Assembly: GCA_038501785.1 (NCBI GenBank)
Contig: JBAMJR010000161.1
Coordinates: 5,545,001-5,609,000 of the forward strand
Direction of reading: 5' to 3'
DNA from: Myoxocephalus aenaeus
Taxonomy: Eukaryota; Chordata; Actinopteri; Perciformes; Cottidae
Length of the DNA stretch: 64,000 nt
Shown: in pieces, positions 20,791 to 35,000 of the stretch
How the letters are laid out: the number at the start of each line of letters is the position of its first letter
How positions within the stretch are numbered: position 1 is the stretch's first letter
Position numbers and translations under genes: made by a program
Notes under the pieces: model-generated
Database searches by the model: none
The model's input: only the letters and a program-made list of their open reading frames with translations
What the model was told of the DNA's origin: nothing

Positions 20791-23700
20791 GCCAACCTTG
20801 ACTGTAATACCCTGTGACGGTTTGTATTTGACACAGGCATATCCGCTTGATGCTTTGCAGTTATTTTCAGCGGCTACGATTGTCTACAGAATAAATGCAT
20901 CCGATGGTGCTATGAGATATTCTTTTCTGTCTTTCCAAATTACATCCTGCCAGTGTTCTTTTTTTTATTGCATCTCAACTTTTCAAGCTGCAGGTCTGCA
21001 GCGCATCAGTGAGAGATGGTGCAGCACACGGAGAGATGGAGAGGAGAGAGGGTGAGTGTAGGTTTTGGTATGGTTTTAGTTATTCATGTGTAACTGCCCT
21101 AAAGACAAAAAAAGAGAGTATTCTCCACTATCTCACAATACAGCAAACGTGTAGTAGAAAAAAGAAACGCAGACCCCAACAACCTCTAGAGGGGAGATTT
21201 ATGGGACCTCCATGAAGTGAATCTTCCATACAGAAGGTGATGGAGGAATGAGGGCACTTTAACTCCCATTACTATGTGATCAAAAGTCGTTTCTCACTCT
21301 AGATTACCCAGTGGAGGCACAGTGGGATCCTATAAAGACGAACCTGAAATCCTGAGAGATATGGTATTGGTGGGTAACAATGGTGAGAGCGTGAGGGGCA
21401 CACATTTCTCTTCATTAAGCCATAAATAATACAGGGGGAATCATATGAATAATTTTCTCCCTAATGGATATTGCATGCTGAGAAAGGAATTCCAGTTCCA
21501 GTTTTTAAAAATTTAGCATGTGAAATGATGCGTCGCTATGTGACAAAGTGATTTTTCAGGGCAAGAAGAGAGTAGCGCAAATGCATCAGAAAGCTTTAGA
21601 AAAAAAAGTGAGACTGAGAGAGGAGAGATGCTGGACTTTTCCCATCGAGTCAGACGGCATCAAATTACTTATCCTGCCAGGCCTCGCCTCCGATGTGCTG
21701 GTAAACACCAATATATTTGATCTAATTGTTAAACATTCGGGGTGTTATAAATCATTTCTATCCTGCTCTACTTTTCCTTTAGACTGGGAAGTCTAGAGCT
21801 GTGCACAACTGAAACTCATTCAAACACCTTCATATATCCCTCACTGCATATAACTTAAAATATGTTTGGTCTGCTTTGTTTAGTTTCTTGCAGAGCTGGT
21901 GACCATGAACATGAACTCTACTAACTATCCTGAAAATGATCTGGGGGATACAACCAGCACCAGAAAAATACAGTTGAGACTTTGATTAGAAATCAATACG
22001 GAAATAACTGAACAGTGTGAAAGAAATTGAATTTCCCATCTGTCTGAATACAGAATGCCTCAGACGTTATTTTCTTCATCAAAACTCTGAGATGCGTATA
22101 CATAGGAAATGCACCCGTCATCACCCGATAGGATGGGAAGCATGACAAACTATGGAAATTCAAATAGCATATCCGATAACGCACCGAGGCTCTTTCATTA
22201 CGGTTGAACGTTCGGATGGATGAGTTTTAACATCCCGATGAAATGTATCTTCTTGCTGTCAAAGCGTGTCATAACTTGCGGTGACACATCTGTACAGATA
22301 TGAAGGAAGCAGCAGAAGCATATGCCAGTTTACAAAGGGTGGGAATAAAGGATGTGGACTTCTTTCAGGCCCCTGTGATCCTACCTGCATTCAGCAGCAT
22401 GACATACAATATGCATATGTTATCAAAGTGAAAATCTGGCATGAAACTTTAATGAACAGTGCAACAGAGGGAGCAGTGTGAAAGAGAAGCTGATACGCTG
22501 AAGGCAATGTGGAATTGTTTTAACGAAGCGTAACGGACAAGGCGCAGGGAACCTGGGAGAAGGAGAACAATCGCTGTGGGCATTTGCGTTTCACATGTGA
22601 ATGTAAGAGCCACCTCTGCAATTATACATACCACTGAGTTAGGACATGGCTGCAATCCACAAATCAAATTCCCATGCTTTGAACAGAGCCACAGTTTGCT
22701 TGGGGACTTGGCAGCTCAGGTGGCAAGCATGGTTAATTTCACCATTTGGGAGAACTTGTAAGCTTTAGTTTACATGGTCAGCAGCTAAACGTTACTTTCC
22801 AATCACGATCTGATCTGATTTGTCGTCCTTGGACTAGACTCTCTTTATCTTACTTAAATTGCCGAACGCTTCCCCTAGTGAGCCACATTCATTCCTCCCT
22901 TTTCCAAAGCAAACAGCACAACATGATTCCAGCACCAAATTGGGAGAAATGTCCGAGAGCATCAGCAAAGTTTGACCCCCGCCTACATGCAACCTATTTT
23001 GAAATCAGATTGCCCCCCGATTTACCTCCACACACCAGACAGCATTAGTCCGCACCAGGGCTGGAGTTGCTAGGCAACTGAAGACACTTGCTGCAGACTG
23101 AAATGATTCTTTGATTCAAGGAAAGATCTTATATAATGCCTTACAGGGGAGACATTGTATTTAATTGCATACAAATTGTCTTAGTAATTAGAATGAATGT
23201 AATATTGTGTTATTTGGCGCACTGAAAACAGCACTCATCAAGGAACAGTTTCCCTTCAAGTTTAAGTTTAGTTCAAGTAGTTCTGCTGGTATGAATGGGA
23301 ATTCTCAAAAGAAAATGTGCACACAGAGACACTTCATGCATAATGATTTCCTGAATAGTAATTCAAATATAAGTGAATGTATGGTAATGATTCCCTGTGT
23401 GTCGATGGTGACTTTGTTTAAGGTCAAAGAAACATCAAAGCGTTATGAGGAGAAGCCACACGTGCTGCATTTAAAACAGGCTTTTCTAATGATCCCCAAA
23501 TTTTTGAAAACCATTTACATTCCCATGCAGTAAAAATGGTCCGATGCATGGGCCGTCACTCTTTGTCACATTAGTTTGCTTGTGTTAAAAAAAAAAAAAA
23601 TGCTGCAATGCTGCACTACACCAGCTTTCCACTGTGCAAAACATGATACTATTTCAGTAATATGTTAATTGTGGTTCATCTAGTTAACATAATATGTGTC

Positions 23701-25427
23701 TGTAACAGCAGTAATTACCATTTTCTATACGCTTCTCCGTGCTGCAGAGACCCCTGGGAAATTAACAGGGTTAAAGGTCGCGTGGTGGGAGCTCCGTGCT
23801 GTGGGTGACCTAGAGAAGCTTCCTGGAAATCAAGGCAAACTGGCTGCAGGGAAATATATAACTTGCATGTGCTCGGATTATCTAAATCATGGGTGAGGAA
23901 GCTCATAAATATGCATATTCATTATCCAGTGCTGCATCCTTCTCACTGAATCCATCATGAAGATTAATGAATATTATTCAGTCATTCATGACTTACTGTA
24001 AGCAGCAGTTTCAAATGTGAGCAGACAGCATCACCTACTGACTACAAGCAGTACTCAGCAGCAGACGTGTGCCTGCTCCTTGGAGGGATATCACATTCTA
24101 CTTCAATGGTCTTGATTCTGAAAATAGGTTATTTTGTGAATCTGTTGAAAGCACCTTTTACTTTTGTAATCCTAGTTTGAGCTGCCATTTCTCTAAATTT
24201 CATCATCTTCATAGCCTCAGAGTAATAAAGTCCATTCTGACGAGAGGCTGAAAGTGGTTGTATTCAAGTTTATGTTACTGCAGCTGCTGTAGACATAAAA
24301 AAAATTGATGCTGGTGAAAAACAAAAAGATGGACTAAGTAAGTGGATTTCCGTTATTGTTTAACCTAGGCCCAATGTCAATGTTCCCCCCAAGGGCTTCA
24401 GCGCTGAACCCTCAGGCAAAGTTATGAAAGAGTATAAACGCAAATGGGACAGCATTTGGCAGTGAAATGTTACCTCATCGACACCAACACATTGTGGGTT
24501 TTAGTTTTTTAGTTTTTTATTGCCTGATTTAAAAATCTTTCAGGCTCTTGCCTCTCGAGACGAGAGGTAATTGTAAAATAATCTGTTTACTTGTTCTTGT
24601 GAACAGCTTTAATAAGCATAACTAACATAATTGGTTGATGAATAAACCAAGTGTGTAATAAAGCCTCCGCTCGCATTCCCCTGATTTCATGTTTTATGTA
24701 CAATCTTAAATCCTTAATATGAATTTTTCTGTCTAAATGTAATTCGCCAGGCTAAACGCATATGCCGACCTCTTTGTTTACCCATTTTACACCTCTAGTC
24801 TTCCCCTGGTAGCCCTGTGTTTAATGCCACAATGCTAAATGTGATACATTTCCTCTGGCAATGTTTGCAGAAAGCAGACTTATGGAAAGTGTGCATAACG
24901 GGCTGAACATGTCTGTGAGAGAGCCCTCAAGCACTCAACAGTTTGACTGTGGGACGGCCCTAAACCCTCGCAGGGACAAGCCTCAAAGTATGTGTGGACG
25001 TTGAGATTGGGCCATACAGTATAAATGCAGTCTAGTATATCACCACTAGCTGTCACTGCATAACCATCGGTCAGGCATGAGCAGAGTTTCAGTTGTATGA
25101 ATACAAAGAAAATGGGTGTAAATCATGAATAAATGAAACTCAGACATATTGATACGTGGCATGTATTGTTGTCAGTAATGTTGGTCTCATTGAGCCTTTA
25201 AAAGGAGGGACATTTACAGTTAGACCTACATTCAGCAAAAACAAACACACCCACACGCACACGCATGTACATGACACGAAACAAAACCTTGCGTTTACTT
25301 GTTCTTTGATATTTGTGTTTGCTGTTTTTTTTGTCTCTTCTACTTCAACATACATCTCAATGACACGTTAATGAGGGACAACATGACTAGTTTGACTTCA
25401 CACACGTATAAATTGTAATCTTATGAA
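20791..25427. other. Noncoding stretch downstream of the GPCR gene
   Basis: Open frames up to 108 codons (23207-23533) show no family signature. An RFX-like X-box lies at 23066-23078, and an AT-rich homeodomain/POU-type cluster with a 12-bp palindrome lies at 23908-23919. No transposon ends were recognised. Confidence 0.5.
23066..23078. promoter_or_regulatory. RFX-type X-box motif
   Basis: GTTGCTAGGCAAC matches the RYYNYY-N-RRNRAC pattern with the same 1-base spacer as the site at 7227-7239. No CpG cluster surrounds it. The same word also occurs inside some fish repeats as I remember them, so function is doubtful. Confidence 0.3.
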
Positions 25428-26990
25428 TTAGGGGTGAGAGATTTCAGTTTCTCCTGCAGTCAGGTTCCTGTGCTGCTCGTCGGTCTTGCTGATAGATCGG
25501 TTCCTCCTATCGGTTGGGTTGCGCTGCAGCAGCAGCAGACACTGGCTCCTCAGCTCTTTGTTCATACAGAGCAGGATTATGGGGCTGGAGAGTAAAGGCA
25601 GGTCCAGCAGGAAGTCTCTGACCATCTCCTGACACACAGTTAGGTGCGCCATCAGTGCAAACACAGCGCCTACAGTAGACATACAGTTTGGTTACTTTCT
25701 ACATCACTGAGCAGTTTAGCAGGTTAAAATAGCATAATAATATATACAATAGCATAATAGCATATATAAAAAGCTGCATTTGTGGAGCTGTGACATGCTA
25801 CATAGTGCCATATACAGTACATGTTGAGTACATGTAAATTTGTTGTTATTATACTTAATTTCAGAATAGTATTCAAAATATGTAAAGCCTTCACGTAGGT
25901 TTTACATATTTAAATATTTTCATTAGAAAATCATAATAATATTTGAAGTGTTAAAGTTAAAGAAAGCTTTTTTAAGTCAATATCAAAATGATATAACATG
26001 CACATAGAAAGAGTTTTTGATTAATGTAATTTCTCTGAAGTGACTTCAGTGTTGGTAACCGTGGACTTACTGAAGCTGATACGAGGTTTCAGCAGTGTGA
26101 GACAGTACAATGACGACATTAAGAAAGGATTGCACAGACAAGAGGAGCAAGACAGCCACCAACAACTATTAAGGACTAAGTGAATATTGTTTCACAAAAG
26201 ACCAACTTTAAAATGTGTCAAACTAGCGAGTCGAAGCAACCCCAAAAAGACAGTGACATAACATGTACTTACCAGGAATATGTGCTGTGAAGGTGATGAG
26301 GGATATGAAGCTGAACAGTTTGACCAGGTGCACGTTGACCTTCTGGCTCCTGTTCATCACCTTAGCGCTCTGGATGATGGTGTGTAGAATGTGAGTGTAG
26401 AAGTACAGGCTTAATGGAAGAAACACGGCGGTCTTCACCAGCAACAGGATCCTCACGACTTCATCATTAATGAAGGCGAAGCAAGTGAGTTTGACAGGAT
26501 CCAGGTGGGCCACATGGTGGCCCAGGATCCACAGGGTCAGCTCCTTCAGGCAACCAGGAAGGACAGGGAACACAAGCTGCAGGACCAGGAAAAGCCTGCT
26601 GTTAACCAGGTGCCTGCAGTCACATACCACTGTCAGGTAGAGAGAGAAGGTAATAAGGGAGACGTAGCAGAAGGATGCGGAGCTTGTCAGGTGTTTGACG
26701 CTCACCATGACGTCGCACAAGCGAGCGCCGAGCAGCCAGCGGCCGTGCTGCTTCCAGTGAATGGTCATGGGCCACAGGCTCAGGTTGACGAGGTTGCAGC
26801 AGGTGCTTCCCAGGATGAACATCGCCACATTGCCCCGTATCTTGCTTCGCTGGCTGAGCAGACAAGACACCAGGGACAGCAGGATGGAGATGTTCAAGCA
26901 GAAGCCAGGGACCAGGAGCAGGACTTTAGAGGAGGCACAGAGGCTCAGGTAGTTGGAGACATCGCACAGGGAGGAGGACGTCTCATTCAT
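25428..26990 (-). CDS. Orphan rhodopsin-like (class A) G protein-coupled receptor, two exons
   Basis: Exon 1 runs 26990-26273 and exon 2 runs 25669-25428, with donor CCTG|GTAAGT and acceptor CTGTAG|GCG around a 603-base intron. The splice joins in phase and gives 319 residues plus stop, a normal small GPCR length. Seven hydrophobic segments fit: about 23-45, 54-78, 95-122, 133-157, 178-206, 223-251 and 256-276. The N terminus has a glycosylation site (N2-E-T4). C92 before TM3 and C170 in loop 2 can form the conserved disulfide. Key signalling motifs are altered: S116-L-Y118 replaces DRY, N66 stands at the TM2 Asp site, AHIP (236-239) replaces CWxP, and S268-P-I-I-L replaces NPxxY. It should be a plasma-membrane receptor; ligand and coupling are unknown. 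The start is the first ATG before TM1. I cannot name the subfamily. An additional 5' noncoding exon is possible. Confidence 0.85.
25670..26272 (-). other. Intron of the GPCR gene
   Basis: It starts GTAAGT and ends with a pyrimidine-containing tract and TGTAG. It splits the codon for Gly240 at the end of TM6. The AT-rich interior contains no recognised element. Confidence 0.8.
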
Positions 26991-29900
26991 GGCAGACCGG
27001 GAGTGAAGACAACAGCGATCGCAAAGGCAGAGGGGACGACTGACCTTCCTCTGCGTTACAAAATGCTATAAAAGATGAGCCTGTAATACTCTTGGGTAAC
27101 AAATACAGTTTGTACAACATGTGAAATGCAGACTCACACTCCACTCCATCATGTAAACATGTTTTCTTCCTCCGTCTTACCTCCATGTCCAATCACCTTG
27201 ACTTTGGCTTCTTCTGAAGCTTTTTGTTGCTAAGTCTTTCCCCCAGTGGACCCAATTATAAAGGATTCAGTTCATAATCCCCTTCCTCTAGTTTTAAGCC
27301 TCTAATAAAACTGAAATTCGTGATCACCAACTTGACAAATGGCTTGGACGTAACCTTACATTCCTCCTCTTCTTTCCCAGTGATGTTACAGTGCTTTCTT
27401 CTGCTTTCATCAGATGTCAATGACCACAAAACACCTTTTATGTTTTTACTAGTGATTACTCCTCTATTATCGCCTGCTCTTATTACCATTCTAATTGTTC
27501 ATTCCTGAACACAAACAAGGTGATTTTGCTCAAATACCCTGATGAGACTGGGATGTGCATTCACCCTTCAGTTATTAAGATCTGTCCATGAAATATCGAG
27601 GTTTGTTAATTCTATGTTGCGTTTCATTTATTACCTTGCGATCCACATGTCATTACCCAGCAGCATCCTCCCGCTCTACCAGCGCGGAAATAGTCCTAAT
27701 GAGAGTGGAAAACGCATTTGTTTACTTCTCTGGGACTTTATTAATGTGACACAGAGTCTGGTTGATTAAGTAGCTAACCACTCTGATATTATCTAAAAGC
27801 AACATACAATGACCTACATTGCATGAGCACAGTGATATTGAAATGTGTGATTCAGTGTTGGATTTAATGCATTCGCACGACATGATGTTGCTGTCCTGTG
27901 AGCAGGTGTGTATTTACTTATCTCCGTGCATGCTCTTGCAGACTCACACAGGGGTAGGTCACCGATGACACAAATTGCAACATTCTGATCAAATTATGTT
28001 TAAAATCTGCATTCGAAACACGTACTAATCCAATATATGGATGTTGAATTAGGCTTTTTTTTAGCCATGTGTTTCAGTTGAGCATTGCCAGCTAGCGCAA
28101 GCATTTAGTTCAAAGCACCACTGTGCCTAAGTGCCGCACAGTGCAGCTATGCTGTATTCAGAATACATTTAGGCATTGTTGCGATTAGCGTAGGGTTGTG
28201 GGAGTGAACTTGAACTGGAATTGCCCATTTGAGTGGCCAATTGATCATTGGTTACATGATTGGCCACCGCAGCGTGACATTGTGTTGCGTTTCTCCACAA
28301 GTGGATTCTGTTTCACACTCATCATTAAAATATGTTTGTACAATTTATGTACCTGCTCATTACAAAGTGGTATTTATTTATTTTCAAATTCCGAATTCTT
28401 TTCAGGTCTCATCAGAGCTTGTTTGTTTGCTTTCGGCATCGCTGCCAGAGTGATTCCAGCAGGCGATCTAGGATAATTGGTCAGCATGAACAGGCCTGTC
28501 TAACGCATCAAGGGCCACTGTGTTCTTCACATGGCATCCAATCAGGCTGCAAGAGAGATGCGATCACTTAGCAGGCAGAGCAGGGCACCGCTGCAATTTT
28601 ATATCACAAGCAGTGAAATCAGAATACATAAGTATACTCTGGTATCTAATATTGCTGTGATATTTAATTCTTGTTTTGTTCAACCAAGTTAGATATACAG
28701 TACACTTAAAATAGGAATGAGGGGGAGGAGGGATGCAGTGGTCCAGGAATGTTGTTATTCAGACTTGTATGTAAATGCTCGAGGCTATCAGTTTGTGTCC
28801 CTGATGGATTTCAGCTTCCACTCCCTCCAGCACTGGGTGCTCTGAAGACTGACAGACAGGCAGACAACAGTGAGAGGAGATGTTCCTGAAATTAATTGAA
28901 AATCAGAGATGCTTGCAGGAGAGGTTTGATCAAAACAGACTGCAGAGCAAAGGGTTGGAGTGATAGAAAGGGGAGATAGAAGAATAGAGACGCGGAGAGA
29001 GGGAGCGCTGTCAGTCAGTCGTGAGCACAGATCGGCCTCAAGGTGACAACTCCTTCCATGAGATGGCTTTCCACCGAGGGTAATGGAGCTTGGGTCTTGT
29101 CTCACGAAAAGCAATTTATAGCTAAGCCAACGGAGCTCTGAGAGAAACAGAGTCTCGTTCAGTGTCAAATATTTTCGGCAACAAATTGTGCTGTGTCAGG
29201 CTTGAAGATTTCTTCCTGAGGCCCATAACGGTCTCTGCCGAAAACATGCCGCTTCCGCAAGAAGTTCAGGTTGTAAGAAGATCAAAAGCACGCAAACAGC
29301 GGTAAACAAATGCTTGAAGACATTACAGCCAATATACCCACAGGCTCTATTAACCACTCTTCTCCAGGAAAATCCTTTCAAACAGCACAAGTTAATTAAT
29401 AACAAGCAGAGACGCTGCTATCATACAGTATTACTGCTTTGCTCTATATAGTTGAAGTAAACTTTACTGGGAAGTTAATGTAAGTTCATATAAAATAGGA
29501 GTGCTGTTAAGTATGAATATCTCATGAATGAATCCTTTCTCTAAATCAGCCCAAAAGACCCCTTAAGGCAAAACTGACTGTCGGGGGAAATAAAGCACCA
29601 TGCATTTATAATGTAGGACACTAGCCCTGTATGCTTTTAGTGCCATCTGTGGTGGCTAGACGGATGGATCCAATTTTGCTGGGAAGTATCATCTTGCACC
29701 TTAAAACTGACTGGCTGTGGGCCAATAAATCCTGATGAGGGTTACATGGGCTCTCTCCAAATTGTTGTTTAGACGAAAATCCCCAAAATATGGCTGGCCT
29801 TGGCTGAATAGGATTTAATGTTGCTTCTAGGGAAATGAAGAGACTTCTGTGTAAATCGCTCAAGCAGGCACACCACTCCCCAAATCACAGACTTCCTTCT

Positions 29901-31349
29901 TTAATCTCCCTGCCAATATTCCTAAACTTTTGTTTTGCACACAGACTATGTCATACTCTGTATATGTCTCACTCGAGCAGGAGATGGTGGTGAACTCAAC
30001 AAAGCTTGGATAAACAAGAAAGTTAACTGCGTCAAACGATTTCTTAAGTGAGTGGACCACATGATATGTCCCTCTTAGTGAAGCCAAAGGGAACACACAG
30101 GTACCACGTACGTATGTGGATTTTTTTAATTGAGAAATACACAAAACTGAATTGTGCAGTACATTGTATACAATATAACCACACGTTTTTTTCCCCACAT
30201 GCACTTGAGCCAGATACTCTTTCTCCCCAGCCTCATCTCCTGTCCCTATGGAAGTACTAATTATGAGACAGACGAGTCTTTGTCCGACGGCAAGTACCAG
30301 ACTCAGTAATGTGTGTTGCAAAATGTAGATTTCCCTGTTGGTGGAAATGTTTGGAACTATCTCACAACTCTGCCCTTACATCAGATTCTCTGCAGCACGG
30401 CTCTCGTTCGACCTTCAGTCCGTTTACATCAGTGTCTTTATAGCCGCCTAAGCCTGGCATGTAAATTGTTATGGATCCAGGCTCTGGGTTGTCTGCCTGT
30501 GTAGGCTTGCCTGTGGAAAAACTCAAGGACAAAGGCAGGTATAAGAATCTGAGACCTCTCACACATTTTTATAATCATCTCTCAAGTGTACCAAGTGCGT
30601 ATGGCGAATTCGTGTGGCGTGTCGACCGGGTCGAAGACAAGCGGGGAGCAGCAGGCTAAACTCCCCTCTGATTACACCATCATCTCTGATTTGCGACGGG
30701 CCCAGAGCGATTGTTATGGTTACTGTATACTGTGAGAGTAGAAAGCTGTGTTGTTAATGGCACTTAATACAGCTGTAATGGGAAAACTACCACACAGGAG
30801 TTGGTATGGTGTGAAGCCTCCTTTCAAAGCAACGGATTGGATCAATGATCTGACCAGCTTTGTATTTGTATGTGCAGGGTTTGTCTTCTTCCATGGCACA
30901 ACAGCTGTGCGACTGTACAGTATATTCTGAGTTTGAACAGTTGTCTGATAAGTGGATGTTGTGTCCTCTTAACCTAACTGATAGATGCTAATGCCCTCAA
31001 TGACCTACAGTATATCGAACCAAACTCACACGCATTGTGAGCCAAACCACCAGCCCCGACCTCTTTCCTAAAAGTGTTCATTTCAAAATTAATAAAAACA
31101 AAAACTACGACTATGTGCCTTTTTTTTCTATTACTAAGATGAGGCGATGACAATAATTCCTTAAACACTAACTGTGATGATATCAACATGCATTATTATT
31201 GATAAAAAAACACAACTAAACTATAGTTACATTTTCTTTTTTTAAATAAACGTAACCAATATCTAGCTGGGCCCTCCTGCGCATCAACCACGTCAAGCTG
31301 TGGTTTGGGTCCAGGGCGTTAGATTAGCATTGATAAATCTGGCACTTCA
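26991..31349. other. Noncoding stretch upstream of the GPCR gene
   Basis: The receptor promoter is expected just above 26990, but no clear TATA box is visible on the minus strand. Open frames up to 153 codons (29860-30321 minus, 28788-29168 minus) show no domains or exon boundaries. No mobile element ends were recognised. Confidence 0.5.
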
Positions 31350-31541
<192 letters not shown>

Positions 31542-31934
31542 TTTCAAGATGAGAGGTGCAGAGGACAATTTTTTTTCTCTTGGGTGAGACAAATCAAATG
31601 AGTAAGGCACGCTATTGATTCACAGTTGCAGGTTTCTTGGTGAGTACAGTCATGTTCTGCGAAAGGTAATTCTTCAGAAATATGCAAACACATGGTTTTA
31701 AACATTTGAATGAAAGATGCTGTCCTGATGACTGCCTTTTTAAAGATTATCTGATAACCGGTTGGAGAAACAGTTGACCAATCACAGCTTTGGGGGCAGG
31801 ATTAAGAACCGCGTTGTAGTTTTCCTGCATCGCTTTCTAGCTACCTGGTTACATTCACAAACTTTATTTTCATATTAGACATTTGTGTGAAATTGTGCTC
31901 ATTAGCATATCAATTATTGCGTTTTGGTTTGATG

Positions 31935-32045
31935 TAACAGTGACCTTTGACCACCAGAATGGTGGACGGACATACTAACGGTAGGACAGACCATCTGTAA
32001 ACATCGTGCCTCCAGCCACGGATATCGCCGTCGCTGAGGCAGAAA
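31935..32045 (+). repeat. Remnant of a dispersed teleost repeat
   Basis: GTGACCTTTGACCACCAGAA, GGACGGACATACTAACGG and GCCTCCAGCCACGGATATCG follow one another as in a repeat family I recall as common in fish genomes, but with internal deletions. The remnant has no coding potential. Confidence 0.5.
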
Positions 32046-35000
32046 AATAGCAGCAGAAAAATGACCAGATAAAATGGCCTTAAGGGAAGATGAGATCAAT
32101 TCAACTGTACAGGTGGTTGGTTGCATGTTGACTCTTACTGGGAGTCAACATCAAAAGTGAGATGTGAGTACCGTGTAAGTGCTCTTAAAGTGCCCTCTGT
32201 CCATTTAATCCACATAGCCTCTGACCTCCGTTTGGCAGCCTCGGTCCTCAGAGCCTCTGCAGTGAACAGCAACATAGTCTTCGCCAGACACACAAACCGT
32301 TTGGGCTGGGCCGGTGTCAACGTTTCAAACCGGACTCATATTAAGCCAAACGCCGGAACAGCATACCGTTTTTTACCACAAGGTGTCACATTTGACTCAG
32401 CAGCCGCTCCAGAGTGGAACATAATGAGATTGAGAAAACCCACAAATGAGAGTGAAACCACTCCTGCAGTGTTTACACGATGCCTTGTTCATTGGCTCAC
32501 CTCTTTTGTCGACTTCAAATCCAAAATGTTGCCAATTTTTTTCTTTGAGATAAAAGTTATTTTAGTTATTGATTTGATTATTTGCCACGCCTTACTCACT
32601 TCATGGAGTCAGGGTGGATTGATACTGTACATGTAAGGGGTGGATGTCCATCCGCCCATTATGGGAAGAAAACTTGCAGTTTGTAGCAACATCAGGGGAC
32701 TTTTATTTGACTATGGCTTTATATTTCTCTTAATTTTCTATCTCCTCCCGTTGTCTTGGGGTCAAAACAACGGGATGGTTAAAACTCAATTATTATGCAT
32801 GTATCGATACAGAGTAGTGGATAAAGTGAAGTGGAGATTCTGCCAGAACATTATATAATACATTATATAATGTGTGGGCAGAATCCCAAATTTACCAACC
32901 CATCCGTCACAACACATCATGTGGCAACTTCCAAATGTGTCTCTAAAACAGTGTAAGTTCTTTTTGCCATCAACTTTGTGAGTCTGGTCCTCTACTGGAG
33001 GGATGCTGCTGTTAATCTTCCATGAATGCTCAGCTGACATCAGGTAACCGTGAAGGCCACAGTAAATGATTCACATCCTTTCCATTCTCATTGACCCATT
33101 CAGTGACCTCTCAAGCCCTCCATTGATGAATCGACATACGTCATGATTCTCCACTTGATTCTTCAGGTTCTTGCTTTAATTTTCACTTCCTTGAATGCAA
33201 ATTCAGACCATGTCAACCAGGATAAAGGGGTGCAGCCATTCCTCATGTTTGAGACAATAATGGGTGGAGAACGTATGGATTGAACTACAATGCCAGAGTA
33301 TGAGCAGCATACACATGAGACCTCTCGGTAATTCTACTCAGTAGTGATAATTGGCATTTCGAATCTATCTTGACTACCATCTGACGGATTTGTTTTTCAG
33401 TAAATATAACATGGCAATGATAAATTGTAACTATAACAAAGCAATTTTTCAAGTGGATCCAGCAGCCGTGATGTGTGTCTCGTGTAAACAGCTTTGATAA
33501 ATGCACTCCGCTGTGTTTGTCATCCTGTTGCTCAATCATTTTCATGCTTAAATGAAGCAATTTGTTTCTCAGAGCGCAATCTGTTGGAGTTGATTATCCA
33601 AGATGGTGATGTCCACCTCGATAAAAATAGAAAGCCAGTCTAGCCACCCACTTGCAACGCCAAGAGCACTACAGCAGGCTTTGTTTCTGTTGAGAATCTG
33701 GAATGATTGCGAGGAGTGACTTCTGTGGAAGTATGCGAGAAGACCGAACTTTAATTACTGTCATGAATCTTTCTGGAGAGGTTTGAAAGTGTGGCATTTG
33801 TGTGGTCTCAGCGCGAGCTCATTCTGGCTTCTAGCGCCATGGTCATTCATCATCAGCCAAACAATACAGTGGGTGGTGGCGAGCATGATAAGAAACATGG
33901 GAAAATAGAGGGGTCTGGGAGACAGACGTGAAGGGAGTAGAGTTTCTCTCAAAACTAAGGAATGTCAGATGTTTACGACAATCTGTTCCAATCCCATTAA
34001 TACAAAAATACAAATGACTCCAATAACTGTAGCAAATATCATAACTCCAAAAGATGTCTTTGGAAGCTTCAAAAGATGAGGCACAGCCAGAGAGGGTGTG
34101 AAATTGGTTCTTTGATCAACTTTTTGCCACTCAGAAGCACAATTCAATCGTTCATGTATATACGAAAATAACTGATTGATTCAATTAGTACGTAATTCAA
34201 TCTTGTAGAGCTGCGCTGCTTTGAATTCTGCCCAAGCTACTCACGACTTATATCTTGACGCTTTTGTAATATATATGCAAATCTGTTTTCTGACATTTCT
34301 ACAAGCAAATTAAGAGTGCTAGTTTCTCATAATGGCCAATCAATTCCTCATTTTGAAGATTCATTTCAGCAACAAGCATAAGCCCTCGCTCACCGTAGAA
34401 ACTCTTCCGCTCAGTGATGCTTTTGCACCTTTCATTTTTTTCAATAAGAGATCAAATGGGCACCAGTTTTAGTTTCAAATCCGCTGTTTCCGTTTATTAA
34501 GCTTTTTGCTGACAACTAGTTTATTTGCTATCGAGCAGATGCACTTTCCTGAATAATGTTCAATAGTTGGGAATTAAATCATCATATTTGCACTCTGCGA
34601 CAATTTGTAGTTGAGAGCTGAGGCATTTTCGCCACCAGCCACTGAACCAACTCATTGCTACTGCACCTTGTGAAGTGTCAACAGAGTAGTTAAAATAAAA
34701 AAGGAAATAACCTGTCATGTATAATTTATGAGGCATATTTTCAAAGTTGTATTGCTTCTCATTTTATTTGAGTGCCAGCGTGTGAACGCCATTCTGTGTG
34801 CGTGTCTATTGTTTTAAGACGCTTTCCAATGACATTGACTGTATTTGTCAATGTACTGATAGCAGCGACATCCTCATATCTGTATTCACATTTGACCTGA
34901 ACTTAATTTTCACATACGTCAGATTTCTAAACAGAGATATGGACGAGGATCCAGCTATTTTAACTTTAACTTTTTCATTTCTCCATACTTCCTAACTTTC

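Noticed and set aside
26505..27071. 188-codon open frame on the plus strand
   Set aside because: It is the antisense shadow of GPCR exon 1, with low-complexity Gln/Ala-rich composition and no domain.
32121..32636. 171-codon open frame
   Set aside because: It has no recognisable domain, signal peptide, splice context or promoter, and it starts close to an old dispersed repeat. Length alone is not enough.
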